64,000 nt of DNA, taken from the NCBI GenBank assembly GCA_022478985.1, contig JAKSZP010008006.1, positions 62,001 through 126,000 of the forward strand. Reading direction: 5' to 3'. Origin of the DNA: Massospora cicadina (Eukaryota; Entomophthoromycota; Entomophthoromycetes; Entomophthorales; Entomophthoraceae). The translations under genes were made by a program, and so were the position numbers. This document shows positions 43,706-53,499 of the stretch, piece after piece; the stretch's first letter is position 1; every line of letters begins with the position of its first letter. Below the pieces are notes generated by a model that saw only the letters and a program-made list of their open reading frames with translations, made no database searches and was not told where the DNA came from.

Positions 43706-44170
43706 TCAGGGAGGGTGGGGATGGATCCAGCGATGGCATCCAAGACAATCGTGTGGATGGTCCACATGGCGATTGCAACCACCAGAGCACGGAGGGAGGG
43801 TGGGAGGGAGGGAGGAGGCCATTGATAGAGCAAACATATCTCTTGACAGACTGAAGGGATGTGTTTGATCCTGGCCTAGCAGACGTTGGACTTCGCGCCA
43901 TATTACTTTAGAGGTGGGGCACTTCTCCAGGCGGTGAAACAGCGTTTCATACTGGCCACACACGACACAGGATGAGTGTAAAGCATTAGAGCGCTCAGCT
44001 GTACGATACACCCGCCTCAGGCAGCGCCACACATGGGAGCGGACTTGAGGCTGCAATAGAGGACGGTGTGCGTATTTCCAGATAGTCTTTTGGGTCTCAG
44101 TGGAATAAGGGATGTCCATCATGTCCAGGTAGTCCACCCTGGATAGGACTTGGGGTCGAATGGGGATCAC
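43706..44170 (-). pseudogene. LineB ORF2 C-terminal zinc-finger domain
   Basis: 154-codon frame. HPRPLLQPQVRSHVWRCLRR-like block (PLLQPQVRSHVWRCLRR), then CVVCGQYETLFHRLEKCPT...VIW. The C-x2-C-G...ET..H.L..CP...W pattern is that of the finger found after RT in many LINEs (zf-RVT type), thought to bind nucleic acid. It is separated from the RT frame by a break near 44.2-44.4 kb. Matching sequence exists in LineA. Confidence 0.8.
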
Positions 44171-44395
44171 GCCATCATGGATGGGTAGCCCCTGTACCTC
44201 TTGTGTGAACTGAGAAGAGGGGCGGCCTCTTCTGGTTGTATGTCCACTAATACGAATTCTCCACTCTGCGCTTCACATGGAGAGTAGGATTCGTTTGTAG
44301 TGGGTTTTGGTCCCGTGAGGACCTGTGGCCGATGTGTGTGATGCGAGGTATTTCATCAGGGAGTGGGGGTTTGATGGATTGTTGAGGCCCAAGGC

Positions 44396-45769
44396 TCAGG
44401 AGAAGTTGGAGCGGGCCGCGCGGGACCAGTGTTGGGATGAGAGTGTAGGAGCAGTGACGGCTGCAATCCAGGTGCCCAGGATCTTGGCGGCATGGGCTTT
44501 GAAGTCAAGTAGGCCCATGCCACCATGATGATGAGGGCCAAACATGACCTCTAGCCGTACTGGTGGAGGGCGGCCTGACCAAAGCCAACCTTGTAGCAAA
44601 GCATACAGGGATTTGAAGAAGCTTGGGGAGAAGGGGATGGCGTGGGCTCTGAACCAGACTTTGGATAGGAGCATAGAGTTGGCAAGAACAACCCTGCCAG
44701 TGAGGGTAGTAGGGTGGGCTCTGAGAGAGGCGATTCGCTTCGTCACGTTGTCTAGTATATGGCACTCCATTACTGCTGACGCGTATCCACCTGCCTCCAT
44801 CCATACGCCCAGATGGCGTACCGGTCCTATGGTAGGTCGTGGCACAAAGGGGAGCACCAGTGGAGCGGTGTGTTTTGAGTTAGTAAGGCGTGGACATGGG
44901 CGAGCAGATGGGCCGGGTTGGGAACTACTTGCTGGGGCCCAGCAGTTCTGAAACTGACCAAGGAGAATGATTTCAGTTTTGGAGGCGTTCAGTGCCGCGT
45001 TGCTTACCCGGGAATATTCCTGGATGAGGGCTTCAAGCGCGCGTGCATCTTTGTTATTAGACACCCCCACCACGCAATCATCTGCAAATGCCATCATCTT
45101 GACTGGGGTTTGGCCTGGCATATGGACCCCAGTGAGTTGGGCATTCACATTTCGCAGTAGTGGGTCAAGGCTGAAGTTGTATAAGAGTGGGCTGAGTGGG
45201 TCCCCTTGTCGCAGGCCCCTTTGATGGCGGACTACTTCCGTTAGGAAGCCTGGGCCACGCACTGCCATTGTTGCAGATTCCGTGAGCAGCATCACCCAGT
45301 TAATGAAGCGGGGAGGTAGGCGGAATTGTTGGAGGCAGGCCCTAAGGTATTCCCAGTTTACTCTATCATAGGCCTTTTTTTTAGTACTAGATGGTCCCAA
45401 TCTATCATAGGCCTTTTGTTGGTCCAAGAATACAAGTGCCCCAGAGGCTGTGGACTGACACACATTAGCCACAGTGTGCACGTTATCCCAAATCGACCTT
45501 CTGGGGATGAAACCAAATTGTTCTGGGGAGATGGTGGCAGATGCTACAGTCCCTAAACGGTTAGCCATGATTTTGGTTAAAATTTTGATGTCTGTGTTTG
45601 TTAGAGAAATGGAGCGCCAGTTGGCTAAGTCTAGCCTATCCCCTTTCTTGAAGAGTGTGACCGTAAAGGCCTCATGTCCTCCTGATAGGAGGCGCATTTC
45701 CAACAGGCTTTGGTTGAGTGAGGCTAGCAGCAATGGGGATATATATTTAAAATATTTTTTGTAGAACAC
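44396..45769 (-). CDS. LineB ORF2 reverse transcriptase (457 open codons)
   Basis: LINE-type RT in one open frame: YKKYFKYISPLLLASLNQSL, VTLFKKGDRLDLANWRSISL, FGFIPRRSIWDN, FLDQQKAYDR, GLRQGDPLSPLLYNFSLDPL and MAFADDCVV with the FADD active-site Asp pair intact. The thumb region follows (VRHLGVWME; NVTKRI), then a stretch shared with LineA (GGMGLLDF). RT would extend DNA from the endonuclease nick using LINE RNA. A 13-codon insertion (LGPSSTKK plus a duplicated KAYDR) interrupts the conserved KAYDRV motif in frame; see the micro-insertion. The frame is disconnected from the endonuclease and finger, so ORF2 as a whole is dead. Confidence 0.9.
   Translation of the reverse strand: MFYKKYFKYISPLLLASLNQSLLEMRLLSGGHEAFTVTLFKKGDRLDLANWRSISLTNTDIKILTKIMANRLGTVASATISPEQFGFIPRRSIWDNVHTVANVCQSTASGALVFLDQQKAYDRLGPSSTKKKAYDRVNWEYLRACLQQFRLPPRFINWVMLLTESATMAVRGPGFLTEVVRHQRGLRQGDPLSPLLYNFSLDPLLRNVNAQLTGVHMPGQTPVKMMAFADDCVVGVSNNKDARALEALIQEYSRVSNAALNASKTEIILLGQFQNCWAPASSSQPGPSARPCPRLTNSKHTAPLVLPFVPRPTIGPVRHLGVWMEAGGYASAVMECHILDNVTKRIASLRAHPTTLTGRVVLANSMLLSKVWFRAHAIPFSPSFFKSLYALLQGWLWSGRPPPVRLEVMFGPHHHGGMGLLDFKAHAAKILGTWIAAVTAPTLSSQHWSRAARSNFS
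45379..45400 (-). mobile_element. OO6: 22-nt OO-type micro-insertion in LineB RT
   Basis: A 17-nt direct repeat TCTATCATAGGCCTTTT at 45362-45378 and 45401-45417 brackets 22 nt. The plus-strand core TAGTACTAGATGGTCCCAA is nearly identical to the OO1 terminus TAGTACTAGTGGTACCCAA (6351-6369). The T tract at its left is the A-tail on the minus strand. This is the pattern of an almost completely 5'-truncated OO insertion. It adds exactly 39 bp in total, keeping the RT frame. Confidence 0.75.
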
Positions 45770-46497
45770 ATATGGAATGCCATCTGGGCCTGGGCATTTT
45801 CAGTTTGGCGCACTGCAAATGGTAGTCCATAATTTGTTCGGAGTAATTAAATTCATTTTTCTGGGTATCAGAAAATGGTGCAGATATGAGCTCGGTCAAG
45901 AAATTCCACCATTTCAGCTGGCTGAATTGGTTCAGCTCAGAATAACTCAGAGTAATATCTTTGCGTTTCGATTGCCACTTCGGCCAGTGTGTCCACATTA
46001 GAATTATCCGATCTTCACACCTGTGTGCAGGCCATGCTCTGGCATGGTGCAAAATTTTTTTTTGAAGAAGTATGTGGTGCACTTGTCGCCTTTAGTGATG
46101 CATGTGGCCCTGTATTGGACACAAACCCGATGGTTGTGTTGCCTTTCAAGTGCGTTGAGGTGGGCGGCTGCCTCTGCCCACTTCTGGCCCCATGCAGGGG
46201 TATATTCTTAGGCTGAAATGTTGGACTCCAAGTGGGCCAATTCCACCAGTGCGCGTGATATAACCGCCGATGTGGCTCATGAGCGTCTGGATGAGAGATG
46301 GTGATAGTGGCGGATGGTGTCTTCTTGGAAAGTTGCCCATGTGGAAATGGGGTCTGCGCAAAACGGTGCAACAAACGATTTTGCCAAAGTTGCCTCTTCC
46401 ACCCACGTGGAAAATCCTGGTGACGCGAGCTCTGGGGGCGGATTTTGCACCAATGTGGGGCCTTTGCAACTGTGACGGGTAAGTGGTATGTTATCAA
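45747..46497 (-). pseudogene. LineB ORF2 linker between endonuclease and RT
   Basis: Overlapping frames 46015-46497, 46146-46469 and 45747-46082 are pieces of the same broken region. They correspond to the post-endonuclease helices of LineA (32325-32708), e.g. HRDCNRRIK/QHRIKVSW-type basic codons and CTKGDKCT-like sequence. No enzymatic motif is expected here. Confidence 0.6.
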
Positions 46498-46503
46498 GAC
46501 CAG

Positions 46504-47185
46504 TCAGTGGTTGGAGAATTCCATTTTTGTTGTTTTGAAGTGGGAGATGTGGGGTTGGAACTTTGCTGGTGCTAGAATAAGGTCAATGCGGGTCATGGAC
46601 CTTAATTGGCCATTATGGACGTGGGGACACATCATGTTTTTGAGCAGTGGGGCATGTCCCGGCAGCGCATCCATTAACCCAAGGGTGGCTTTTAGAACGC
46701 GTAGTTCTATGTGACCCTGTGGGGCGTGGGGTGAGGGTGGCCCCCGTCCGTTGGTGAGGTTAGCCAACAGTTCATGTCACCAATTAGGAAAGAATTGGGG
46801 GGTAGCGGGAGGGATTTGACCAACGAGAAAAATTCCCAATGCTTGTGTGCACCGTTTGGGGCATAGATGTTGACAATTGCGTGTGCTACGTCAGCCCACA
46901 AGAAGGTGATGATGAGCACTCGGCCATTTAGGAATGTTTTTGAAGATGTAAATTTGAAAAAATTGTTTTTCTGAATTAGCACCCCACAGTGCTTCAACCA
47001 AAAGGATAGGGATGGTAGGAGCATTGTTTTCCAAGCTTCCTTGGAACCTCGTGGACAGTGGGACTCCTGGATGGCCAGGATATCCACGGGTAAATTTTTT
47101 TGTAAAAACTCAGTTTCCTAGCCCAGGATGGGGAATCCTTGAGTCCGGCGATATTAAGCATCCTTAGAGTGAAGGTTTCCCCCAT
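46504..47185 (-). pseudogene. LineB ORF2 APE-type endonuclease
   Basis: Start block LRMLNIAGLKD near 47163, then frame 46707-47087: MDILAIQESHCPRGS (canonical D.I.LQET.L with catalytic Glu), IVNIYAPNG and FLIGDMNCW (canonical GDFN). After a shift, frame 46504-46767: MTRIDLILAPAKF (canonical SRID.IL) and MEFSNH, where the canonical SDH Asp is Asn. The enzyme nicks the chromosomal target. Two frameshifts and the changed SDH make it inactive. Confidence 0.85.
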
Positions 47186-47383
47186 CGCACCTTAGGTGTG
47201 AGGGGGTGGGCCCCCAGGCCCACCAGCCTCTTCCAGGTCCCCACGGGCTTTCACAGCAGCGTGGGTAAAAGCAGCAACGCTATCAGGATTTTTGTTAATT
47301 TTTGTGGAAAGAGTCGCGCTGGCTTTGGCCTTCACTTTTAGTTTTCCCAACGTCGGACAAATTTTTTTGCGGTGCGGATAAGT

Positions 47384-48607
47384 TCAGTGCATCATCAAGT
47401 GGGGCAAAAAAATTTTTTCAGTTGGGATAGGTCCCAAGTTGGTTTTGACCGGGGCTTGGGTGCAGCGATTGGGTGAGATCAAATCTCCCATTGGATCCAC
47501 GGATTGAGTGGCCCATTTGGCATGGGCCTCCCAGTCTGATTGGGTGATGGATTCCCAAGTTGCTTCCACCGTAAAGGTCTCCATGTCCTCCTGGCGTTGT
47601 GAGTGTGGGATGGTGGTGGTGGCCTTGGCTGCTTCCTTGGCCGCGGTCCTACAGGCCTGCTTGGCCTTCTTCCGCTCCTGTGGGGAGATGGGCTTTACCA
47701 ATAGGTAGCTGCCTTGTGCTCCCCACGGGAAAGCCTCCTTGGTGCTTGCAGTTGGTTCATAGTGCGCCTCTCCGGTGGCCATGGCTGCCGAGGGGTGCTC
47801 TTGGAATGTGACGCCCTCTTTGATGGGGCATGCGTGCACCTTATGGCCAAACGCTTCACAGTGGGTGCAAATGGGGGGCGCGCTGTCCACGGTTACCCGG
47901 AATGGGTGGGTGGTGTGCCCTGTGATGTCAATAAAGGTGGAGTGCGGGATCTGGGTTAGGTCCTTCATGATCTCCTCAGTTGGGGTCAGAACTGCGATGG
48001 CTTTGCTGGTGCACAGGTGTGGCATCAGTGTGAAATGTTGCATTTTGAAAGATTGTATTTCGCCATATATGGCGAGACCATCTTCCAGGTGTTGCTCCAA
48101 AATGTCACGTTTTACTGTAGTAGGCAAAAAGTCAAACGTGAGGAAAATTTGGTTTGATTTTGTCCATCTGGTGCATTTAGTTTTGACAACCCGTTGCCCT
48201 TTGGGGAGGTCGACCACTATGTGAACTGCTGCAGTCTCGTCTGCTGCTATTTTGCTTTCGAAACCTAGGTCCAGCCAACTGTGTGACATGGAGTGAGGTG
48301 CAACATACACCGCGGTTGGGAAGATTTTGTGTACATCTTCACAAAATTTTTCCCATAGGGCCGTTTTTTGGATGTCCAGATACACACGGACTCCAAATTC
48401 CACTGATGAAAGTGGCTGGGAATGTGGCGTGTTGATGTACTGGTTGCATCGTGCTTGCCACGTGACTATCTCTGGGGAAATTGTGACCTCCGGTTTTTTT
48501 AGATTTTTTTCTATTCTGCCAGATTCTCTGGGGCGTTTTCGAACGTTAGAGGCCGCGGGCCTTCAGCCTGCTCCTCTTGCCTTGCTTGCCCAACTGCTCC
48601 CAGACAT
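47384..48607 (-). pseudogene. LineB ORF1 with zinc knuckle; one premature stop
   Basis: Open for 339 codons from 48403 and in the same frame up to ATG 48607 except for one TGA at 48563-48565 (codon 15), giving about 408 codons. N-terminal basic region, then ALWEKFCEDVHKIFPTAVY and SWLDLGFESK (conserved with LineA and LineC), TFDFLPTTVKRDILEQHL, EDGLAIYGEIQ, and a perfect CCHC knuckle CTHCEAFGHKVHAC (about 47819-47778). The C-terminus is lysine-, alanine-rich. By family knowledge ORF1 binds LINE RNA. If the TGA is bypassed or a downstream start is used, the product could be nearly complete. No internal frameshift is seen. Confidence 0.85.
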
Positions 48608-48667
48608 GGGCGCAGACTAATCCCCTCTATGAGATTATCAAACTAGATTTAGTCTTGAATTAAATGG

Positions 48668-48687
48668 GTTGCAAAAGTGTTTGCAAC
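48668..48687 (-). other. Hairpin in LineB 5' leader
   Basis: GTTGCAAA-CACT-TTTGCAAC on the minus strand: perfect 8-bp stem, 4-nt loop, about 60 bases before the ORF1 ATG at 48607. Confidence 0.5.
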
Positions 48688-48704
48688 GACAAAAAAAAGT
48701 CACC

Positions 48705-48719
48705 CTTATTAAGCATATT
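48705..48719 (+). repeat. LineB target-site duplication, right copy
   Basis: CTTATTAAGCATATT, after which GyD RT coding continues. Confidence 0.95.
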
Positions 48720-49183
48720 GTTCAACCACACTTCCAAAGCTTTCTATTCCTGCAACATGTAGGGATACAATGGGCAGTTTAAGTTCTTCACAGCTACTGT
48801 CATGCGGAAAACCAGATTAAATTCAAAATGCGTAGGAAGGCGATTAGTTTTTCCATGTTAAAGCTATCCTTAATGACACCAACGCAGGGGAAATTTGGCG
48901 GAAGGCCTGATGGAGAAAGGAGAGACATTATAAAAACCTTCCAACACTCTATTGCAAGAATATTTAAGAGGGTAAACTCCCCCAATTCTGCGTATCTTCA
49001 AAGGACAGAATATCTGAGTCCAAGTTGATGTTAACCTGCTGTCAGCGCTATCACTTTACCCCAAGGTATCTGGGAAAAGCAGGTTCAGTACCATGGCAAA
49101 TCGATCATAGAAGAAGAATTGGTGCACTGGAATATGCACAGGCCATCCCACATTGTATGAAGCCATTGGGGCAGATGATACGT

Positions 49184-49390
49184 CTAGTACAGACGCGCCC
49201 AATTACAACCCAGGACCATATCCTGCGCCAATTGTAAGCTAATAAAGTTCACTGCCTCATATGTATCTACTAGCGCCTCAATTGATATCTGGTGTGCACC
49301 CAAATGGATATCCAGAATTAACAAAAAAATAAGAAAATCTTGTTTATTACCCACCACATGGGACACTACCAGCTGAGTGTTAGCAATCAC
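49184..49390 (-). pseudogene. GyD aspartic protease remnant
   Basis: Minus frame containing ISIEALVDTYEAVNFISLQLA, which fits the gypsy protease core (.ALVDSGA..NFIS..LA). The catalytic Asp is present but the DSGA turn has become DTYEA. It lies upstream of RT on the minus strand, with 48720-49180 as the linker. Confidence 0.75.
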
Positions 49391-49399
49391 GGAGTCATC

Positions 49400-49944
49400 A
49401 TGGGAACCCTCATAGGAAAGGTTATCAGTTTACCCATGGATATTTTTCATATTCTGAAATTTCAGTTTCTATCAACTGAATTATTAAGAGATTCCCGCCT
49501 AGGGACGGCTCAGCAACTACTTCCCCCACTGGCACCAGGGAAAGGGCAATTAAAAAAGCGAATGGAACAAAGACTAAAATTCTTCCACATCAGAACACAA
49601 ACCCTGTGAGTCTGGTCCAACCTGGCTCCCTGGGTGAGAAATGAAGGCTCCGCTATATTAACCAACAACCCTCCCACATTAGCAACTCATTCCAGCTCGC
49701 CTCCTTAAGAAAAGTAAAAACCCCAGGTCCTCCTCTGGTCGACTCAGGGGTAGAATTACAGGTGTTTGGGCCAAAGAAAGTGTTGGAACCCCAGAGTAAA
49801 TGCAGAAGTCTGAAGAACAGTCCAGCCTCGCAGCATACACCAAAATAGTTGACAGGTGAACTTTCCATCCATATAATTGAATCAACGCAGCACCCCGCCC
49901 ATAGGGCTTAATGGTGAAGGATGAGAATGTGGGTCGCTCAATTA
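49400..49944 (-). other. GyD leader and residual gag region
   Basis: Only about 550 bp between protease and 5' LTR, too short for a full gag. No zinc knuckle seen. The minus strand next to the LTR reads TTGAGCGACCC, a possible decayed PBS. An internal deletion is likely. Confidence 0.4.
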
Positions 49945-50938
49945 TGTCATGGAGCGTGTTGGTAATAGTAATAAGACCAGCATGAAACTCCAGGTGAATA
50001 AGCACCTAGAACCCTATCTCAAATACCCAAGGTACAGCCACCCATATTGACAGATGAAAAATGAAAAGGCAGTTGTGACATCTAATCAAGGATTCCAGAA
50101 CTGGAAATAATTTCCACTAAGTGTTCAACGGAATGTAAACTTCACATATAAATTTTGACATTTTTTAAGAATTTATAGGAACTAAAATGATGGGAAGAAG
50201 GAAAACGGATTGACAGCAGTATTTCTAAGGGATAACTGCCCTATGTTCTCGCTAAATGGGGAACTGGAGCTAAGTGCTACTACTATCATTAATACTCTCA
50301 ATTTGATTCTATAGATTATCATTCTAAACAACTTTATGATAACAACTTGGATCCAATTGTCCTTGTCAGATAACATCAAAATCGCTGATGGGAATATTTT
50401 GTTTCACTGTGATTGCGCTTGGCATGATGACAATGATGCTTTTTGGTAGATGGCAGGTTGCGCCCATGGCCAGGTCACAAATGGCCAGCTCCATTGTGTT
50501 ATAAAGGGATTAGCAAGCCCATAATTTTCAGGGATGAGCTCATTTGGGAAATTACTGGGGAAATCTAAAAATGGAAATCTTCACGCCCAAAACTAAGCAG
50601 GGCACTTTATTTTGGCAGAATGTATCTGACCTTCTAGTGGAATTGAACTTACAAATGCCCCCTCCTGAGGATGTGAGCCAGTCATTTTCTTCTGGCACTG
50701 GCGTCTATTTTTTGCTACCTCCTGGCGCAACTTCTGGATTAACTCAAATAATTTTTTGGTGGCGAGAAGGGGTGAAAAAGGCGCAATACGCAGGGGTTAT
50801 ACCATTACCCATCTCTCATCTGCCACATGGGCTGGATCACCTTGTGCAACAAGGGGAACAACCACCAGCTTCTTACCCTTTTTTTTGAAATGGGATTTCT
50901 TCCCAATATAGCTTCTGGGTTGTTCCCCAAGGCTTACA
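49945..50938 (-). repeat. GyD 5' LTR
   Basis: Starts TGTCATGGAGCG and ends GGCTTACA (TGTAAGCC on the minus strand). 994 bp, aligned with 12039-12973 plus 40530-40588. The uninterrupted CCCTTTTTTTTGAAAT at about 50877 is the empty-site equivalent of the GyE insertion. Confidence 0.88.
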
Positions 50939-50943
50939 ACAAC

Positions 50944-51197
50944 CAAATACTTACGCTTTAATTCTATTTAATTGTTTCCATACACTGTATACCCTTTCCT
51001 TGGGGCATCTTGTTGCTGTAACCCATTGATGGCTATTTTCCCCTTGTTGTTAGCAGGTTGTTCCCTGGTGAGTGGTTGTGCAATTATCACCACCTCTTCA
51101 GGATCTAGAAAGTTACTGGAAAGCTCTTAATAACATCCAACTAACCTTTTTAGTATACATGCACAAGAAATCTCTTTGTTGGTCTCTCCCTGAGACT
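50944..51197 (-). repeat. Probable GyC LTR remnant
   Basis: Inferred only from position: removing GyD joins this sequence to the GyC PBS at 12036. No second copy was found and GyG begins at 51198. Confidence 0.3.
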
Positions 51198-51662
51198 TGG
51201 AGTAACAGTTCTCTTGACTGAAGCCAAAAATTGAAAATTGGCCAAAAGATGTAAACTAGTGGAGAGGTCAAAAAATGAAATATTGGGTAAATATAGATTA
51301 CTTTTTAGAGCTAAAAAGCGTCAATATTTATAGGGCGCGTAGTGACATGGTGCCTCAAGGACCTTGCCGCCCAGTATGATTAAATCTTTCCCTGCTTTCC
51401 TGATCGATTGCCTGTTCAGCACCCCCATTCTTCTGTGTCATCCTCATGACTGCAGTGGTGGGGGCCGCTTCTCTCAAGATTCAGGAAGTGAGGAAAGGAT
51501 TCCTAGGGTTCCAATGATTCTCATGCACATGATATTTCTGATCAAATCTCATATTGGTGTCTTTAGTGTAAGGTTCCATTCATGCTGGCTCAAAAATTCA
51601 ATCTACCAAGGCTCAATATTGGAATAGGGATTTTGACTCGCTCATCATCTTGAATCTTGACA
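51198..51662 (-). repeat. GyG 3' LTR
   Basis: Plus strand TGGAGTAACAGTTCTCTTGACTG to ..CTTGACA. Shared blocks with 57298-57765 include CAGTTCTCTTGACTGA, ATTTATAGGGCG and ATGCACRTGAT. 465 bp. Confidence 0.9.
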
Positions 51663-51675
51663 ATGCCCCTTCAAG
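51663..51675 (-). promoter_or_regulatory. GyG polypurine tract (candidate)
   Basis: Minus strand CTTGAAGGGGCAT directly before the LTR start TGTCAAG. The G-rich core fits a PPT, though the last bases are not purine-only. Confidence 0.55.
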
Positions 51676-51899
51676 ATCCTGTTAAAGGGGATACAGGGCT
51701 TAAGGAATAGTTATATTCTTTTTTCACCACTGTTCCCTGATAGATGTTGGCAATGGATATTCCAATTTCACATTATAGATGAACTTATAAGGTCTGGACC
51801 AAAGGTCATTGAGATTGTTCTGTAGACCTCAAGGTTTAATTGTTAAAAGAAAATGAGGTCACCTAATTTGAAAGATTGTTAAGGAGGGTCAGACAAAAT

Positions 51900-52570
51900 C
51901 AAATCGGAATATCTCACTTTCTGTGGTGGTGACAATGCCTTGCATGGCTAGGGCTTGAAGACAGACAGTTTCATCAAAGTAAGGCCCTCATTGTTGAATC
52001 TGAGCTTTTAAATGCAGAGGTATTGAGCAGTGACTGAATTCTAACTGGTAACTGTGGAGCAACCCAATATTGAGCTTTGAAGGGATAATTTGTAATCTGA
52101 TGGTAGCTTATTCTTTAAGAAAACTTAGATCTGGATAGATAATGACTACAGAGAGTAGGATTGGAGGCGGACATCTTAAACAATATAAGGACAAGGGTTA
52201 ATTTAGAACATTTCACTGCCTCATTGGTCTGGCTTGTAAGGGGCGGTGAAACTCTGGTTAGTACCAAAAAGTGAAGTAAATTCTTGGACTACTCAAGAGA
52301 TGAAATCTAAACCATTGTCCAAAAGTAAAATTTGTGGGCATTTATTCTGAGTAAAAAAAGGATCAAACATGTAAAAAGAGCATGGCTTTTTTAATGGCAG
52401 AGGGGACAGAAATCGCTTCGACCCATTTGTTCAATTGGTCCATGGATAGAAGCATACAGTATAGCCAATCAACCCATTGGGAATATGGCCTACTACATCA
52501 ATGCTTACAACATTGAAAGGACCTGACGGGGAAACAGCTGAGTGCTGATATTGGGGACTGACTCAATCTT
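51900..52570 (-). pseudogene. GyG integrase remnant
   Basis: On the minus strand: VVSIDVVGHIPNG (canonical VSMDF...P, first Asp present), LLDNGLDFIS (canonical SDRG..F.S, second Asp), FTAPYKPDQ-stop-GSEMF (canonical S.A.HPQTDGQ.E, Glu-like position retained). Toward the 3' end KLGDLIFF (canonical VGD.V.L) and RPYKFIYNVKLEYPLP (GPF.I...... Y.L.LP), the C-terminal DNA-binding region. Several stops. Confidence 0.82.
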
Positions 52571-52928
52571 GGGACCAAAATGTTATATAAGATTACAGTA
52601 CCACTTTGATGGTTACTACCATTTCATCCATTAATATCGTATCTTTAGCCACTTGTGGGACTTCTTTACTGCCCCCTGTCCCACAGTCATGTGCCCCTCT
52701 AACTCAAAGTCAATCTGTGAAGAAGGGTGGTTTAGTGGAGCCATTTCTTTGACCATTTGATAAAACATTCCTTCCTTGATCTGAGAGTCTCAGGATATTT
52801 TTTGGAGCTCATATTGGATCTCAGAGTCTCCAACTCCCAGAGTTCTGGTTGGCTGATTATATCATACAATTGGTCTTCCTTGGGGTTAAAGAAGCCAGTA
52901 CTGACATCCTAAAGAAACCATCTGAATT

Positions 52929-53480
52929 CTAGTGATTTGCTTCTGCACAATAGACAATAGTGAAGTTGTAGCTCTTCAGCCCTAGGGCCCATCTGGCTAA
53001 CTGACCATCTAAGTCCCTCATCTTCTGCAGATTTTGGAGCGAGGAATGATCAGAGACAATAGTGAAGTGGGTGTCATAGAGATGGGTCCAAAGGTGCTTA
53101 ATTGCTAACAAGATATCCAGGCATTCCCATTTAGTAATGCTATAGTTACGTTCAGCCTTTTAAAAGGAATTGATGAAATAAGCTACTGGATGATTGACCT
53201 TATTTTCATCAAGTTGGGCTAAGATGGCCCCAAAAGTTACATCACTTGCATCTTTGAATATCAAGAAAGGTGATAGAAACGTGGTTGGACTAAAATGGGT
53301 TTAGTTAATAGACGTTCCTTAGCGTATTTAGGCTTTTTTTGTTCTGACAGCCACTCAAAGGGCACGTTCTTATCCAGGAGGTAAAACAGGGGCTCAGTTA
53401 GGTTGACAAAAAAGGATGAACTGACGATAATTGCCCACTATTCCAAGGAATACCAGGATAGACCTCAGGCTCTGGGGCAT
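52929..53480 (-). pseudogene. GyG RNase H remnant
   Basis: FLIFKDASDVTFGAILAQLDE (DAS catalytic Asp kept), HPVAYFINSF, RNYSITKWECLDIL, and in frame 52929-53111 LAIKHLWTHLYDTHFTIVSDHSSLQNL (TDH..L..L) and LARWALGLKSYNFTIVYCAEANH. Apart from a stop near 53165 the domain is close to complete. Immediately upstream is the RT connection (FLGIVGNYRQFI). Confidence 0.88.
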
Positions 53481-53499
53481 GACATCTTTTATGGCGTCA

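Larger units (their letters stand above)
43382..48704 (-). mobile_element. LineB: full-length LINE (5.32 kb) inserted in GyD RT
   Basis: Exact 15-bp target-site duplication CTTATTAAGCATATT on both sides. From the right: 5' leader with a hairpin, ORF1 (48607-47384), ORF2 endonuclease (47185-46504), RT (45769-44396) and zinc finger (44170-43706), and a 3' end ..AATAAATTTAAAA. It is less AT-rich than the gypsy remnants and has the longest open frames of the window (457, 339 and 160 codons), so it is probably the youngest large element. It contains a 22-nt OO-type micro-insertion in RT. Confidence 0.95.
12039..50938 (-). mobile_element. GyD: Ty3/gypsy element split by GyE and by LineB
   Basis: Its 3' LTR is 12039-12973 continuing at 40530-40588, and its 5' LTR is 49945-50938. 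Internal sequence is 40589-43366 plus 48720-49944, giving an uninterrupted length of roughly 6 kb. The two LTRs align through long blocks (GCGCCCATGGCCAGG, TCTCATC.GC.CATGGGCT and others). Flanks CCAAC (12034-12038) and ACAAC (50939-50943) differ by one base and fit a 5-bp target-site duplication. Pol order on the minus strand is protease, RT, RNase H, integrase. It still has an intact YIDD RT motif. The gag region between LTR and protease is short, so part of it is probably deleted. Confidence 0.82.

Noticed and set aside
44544..44951. Plus-strand frame of 135 codons
   Set aside because: Antisense shadow of the LineB RT frame 44396-45769, which is clearly the coding strand.
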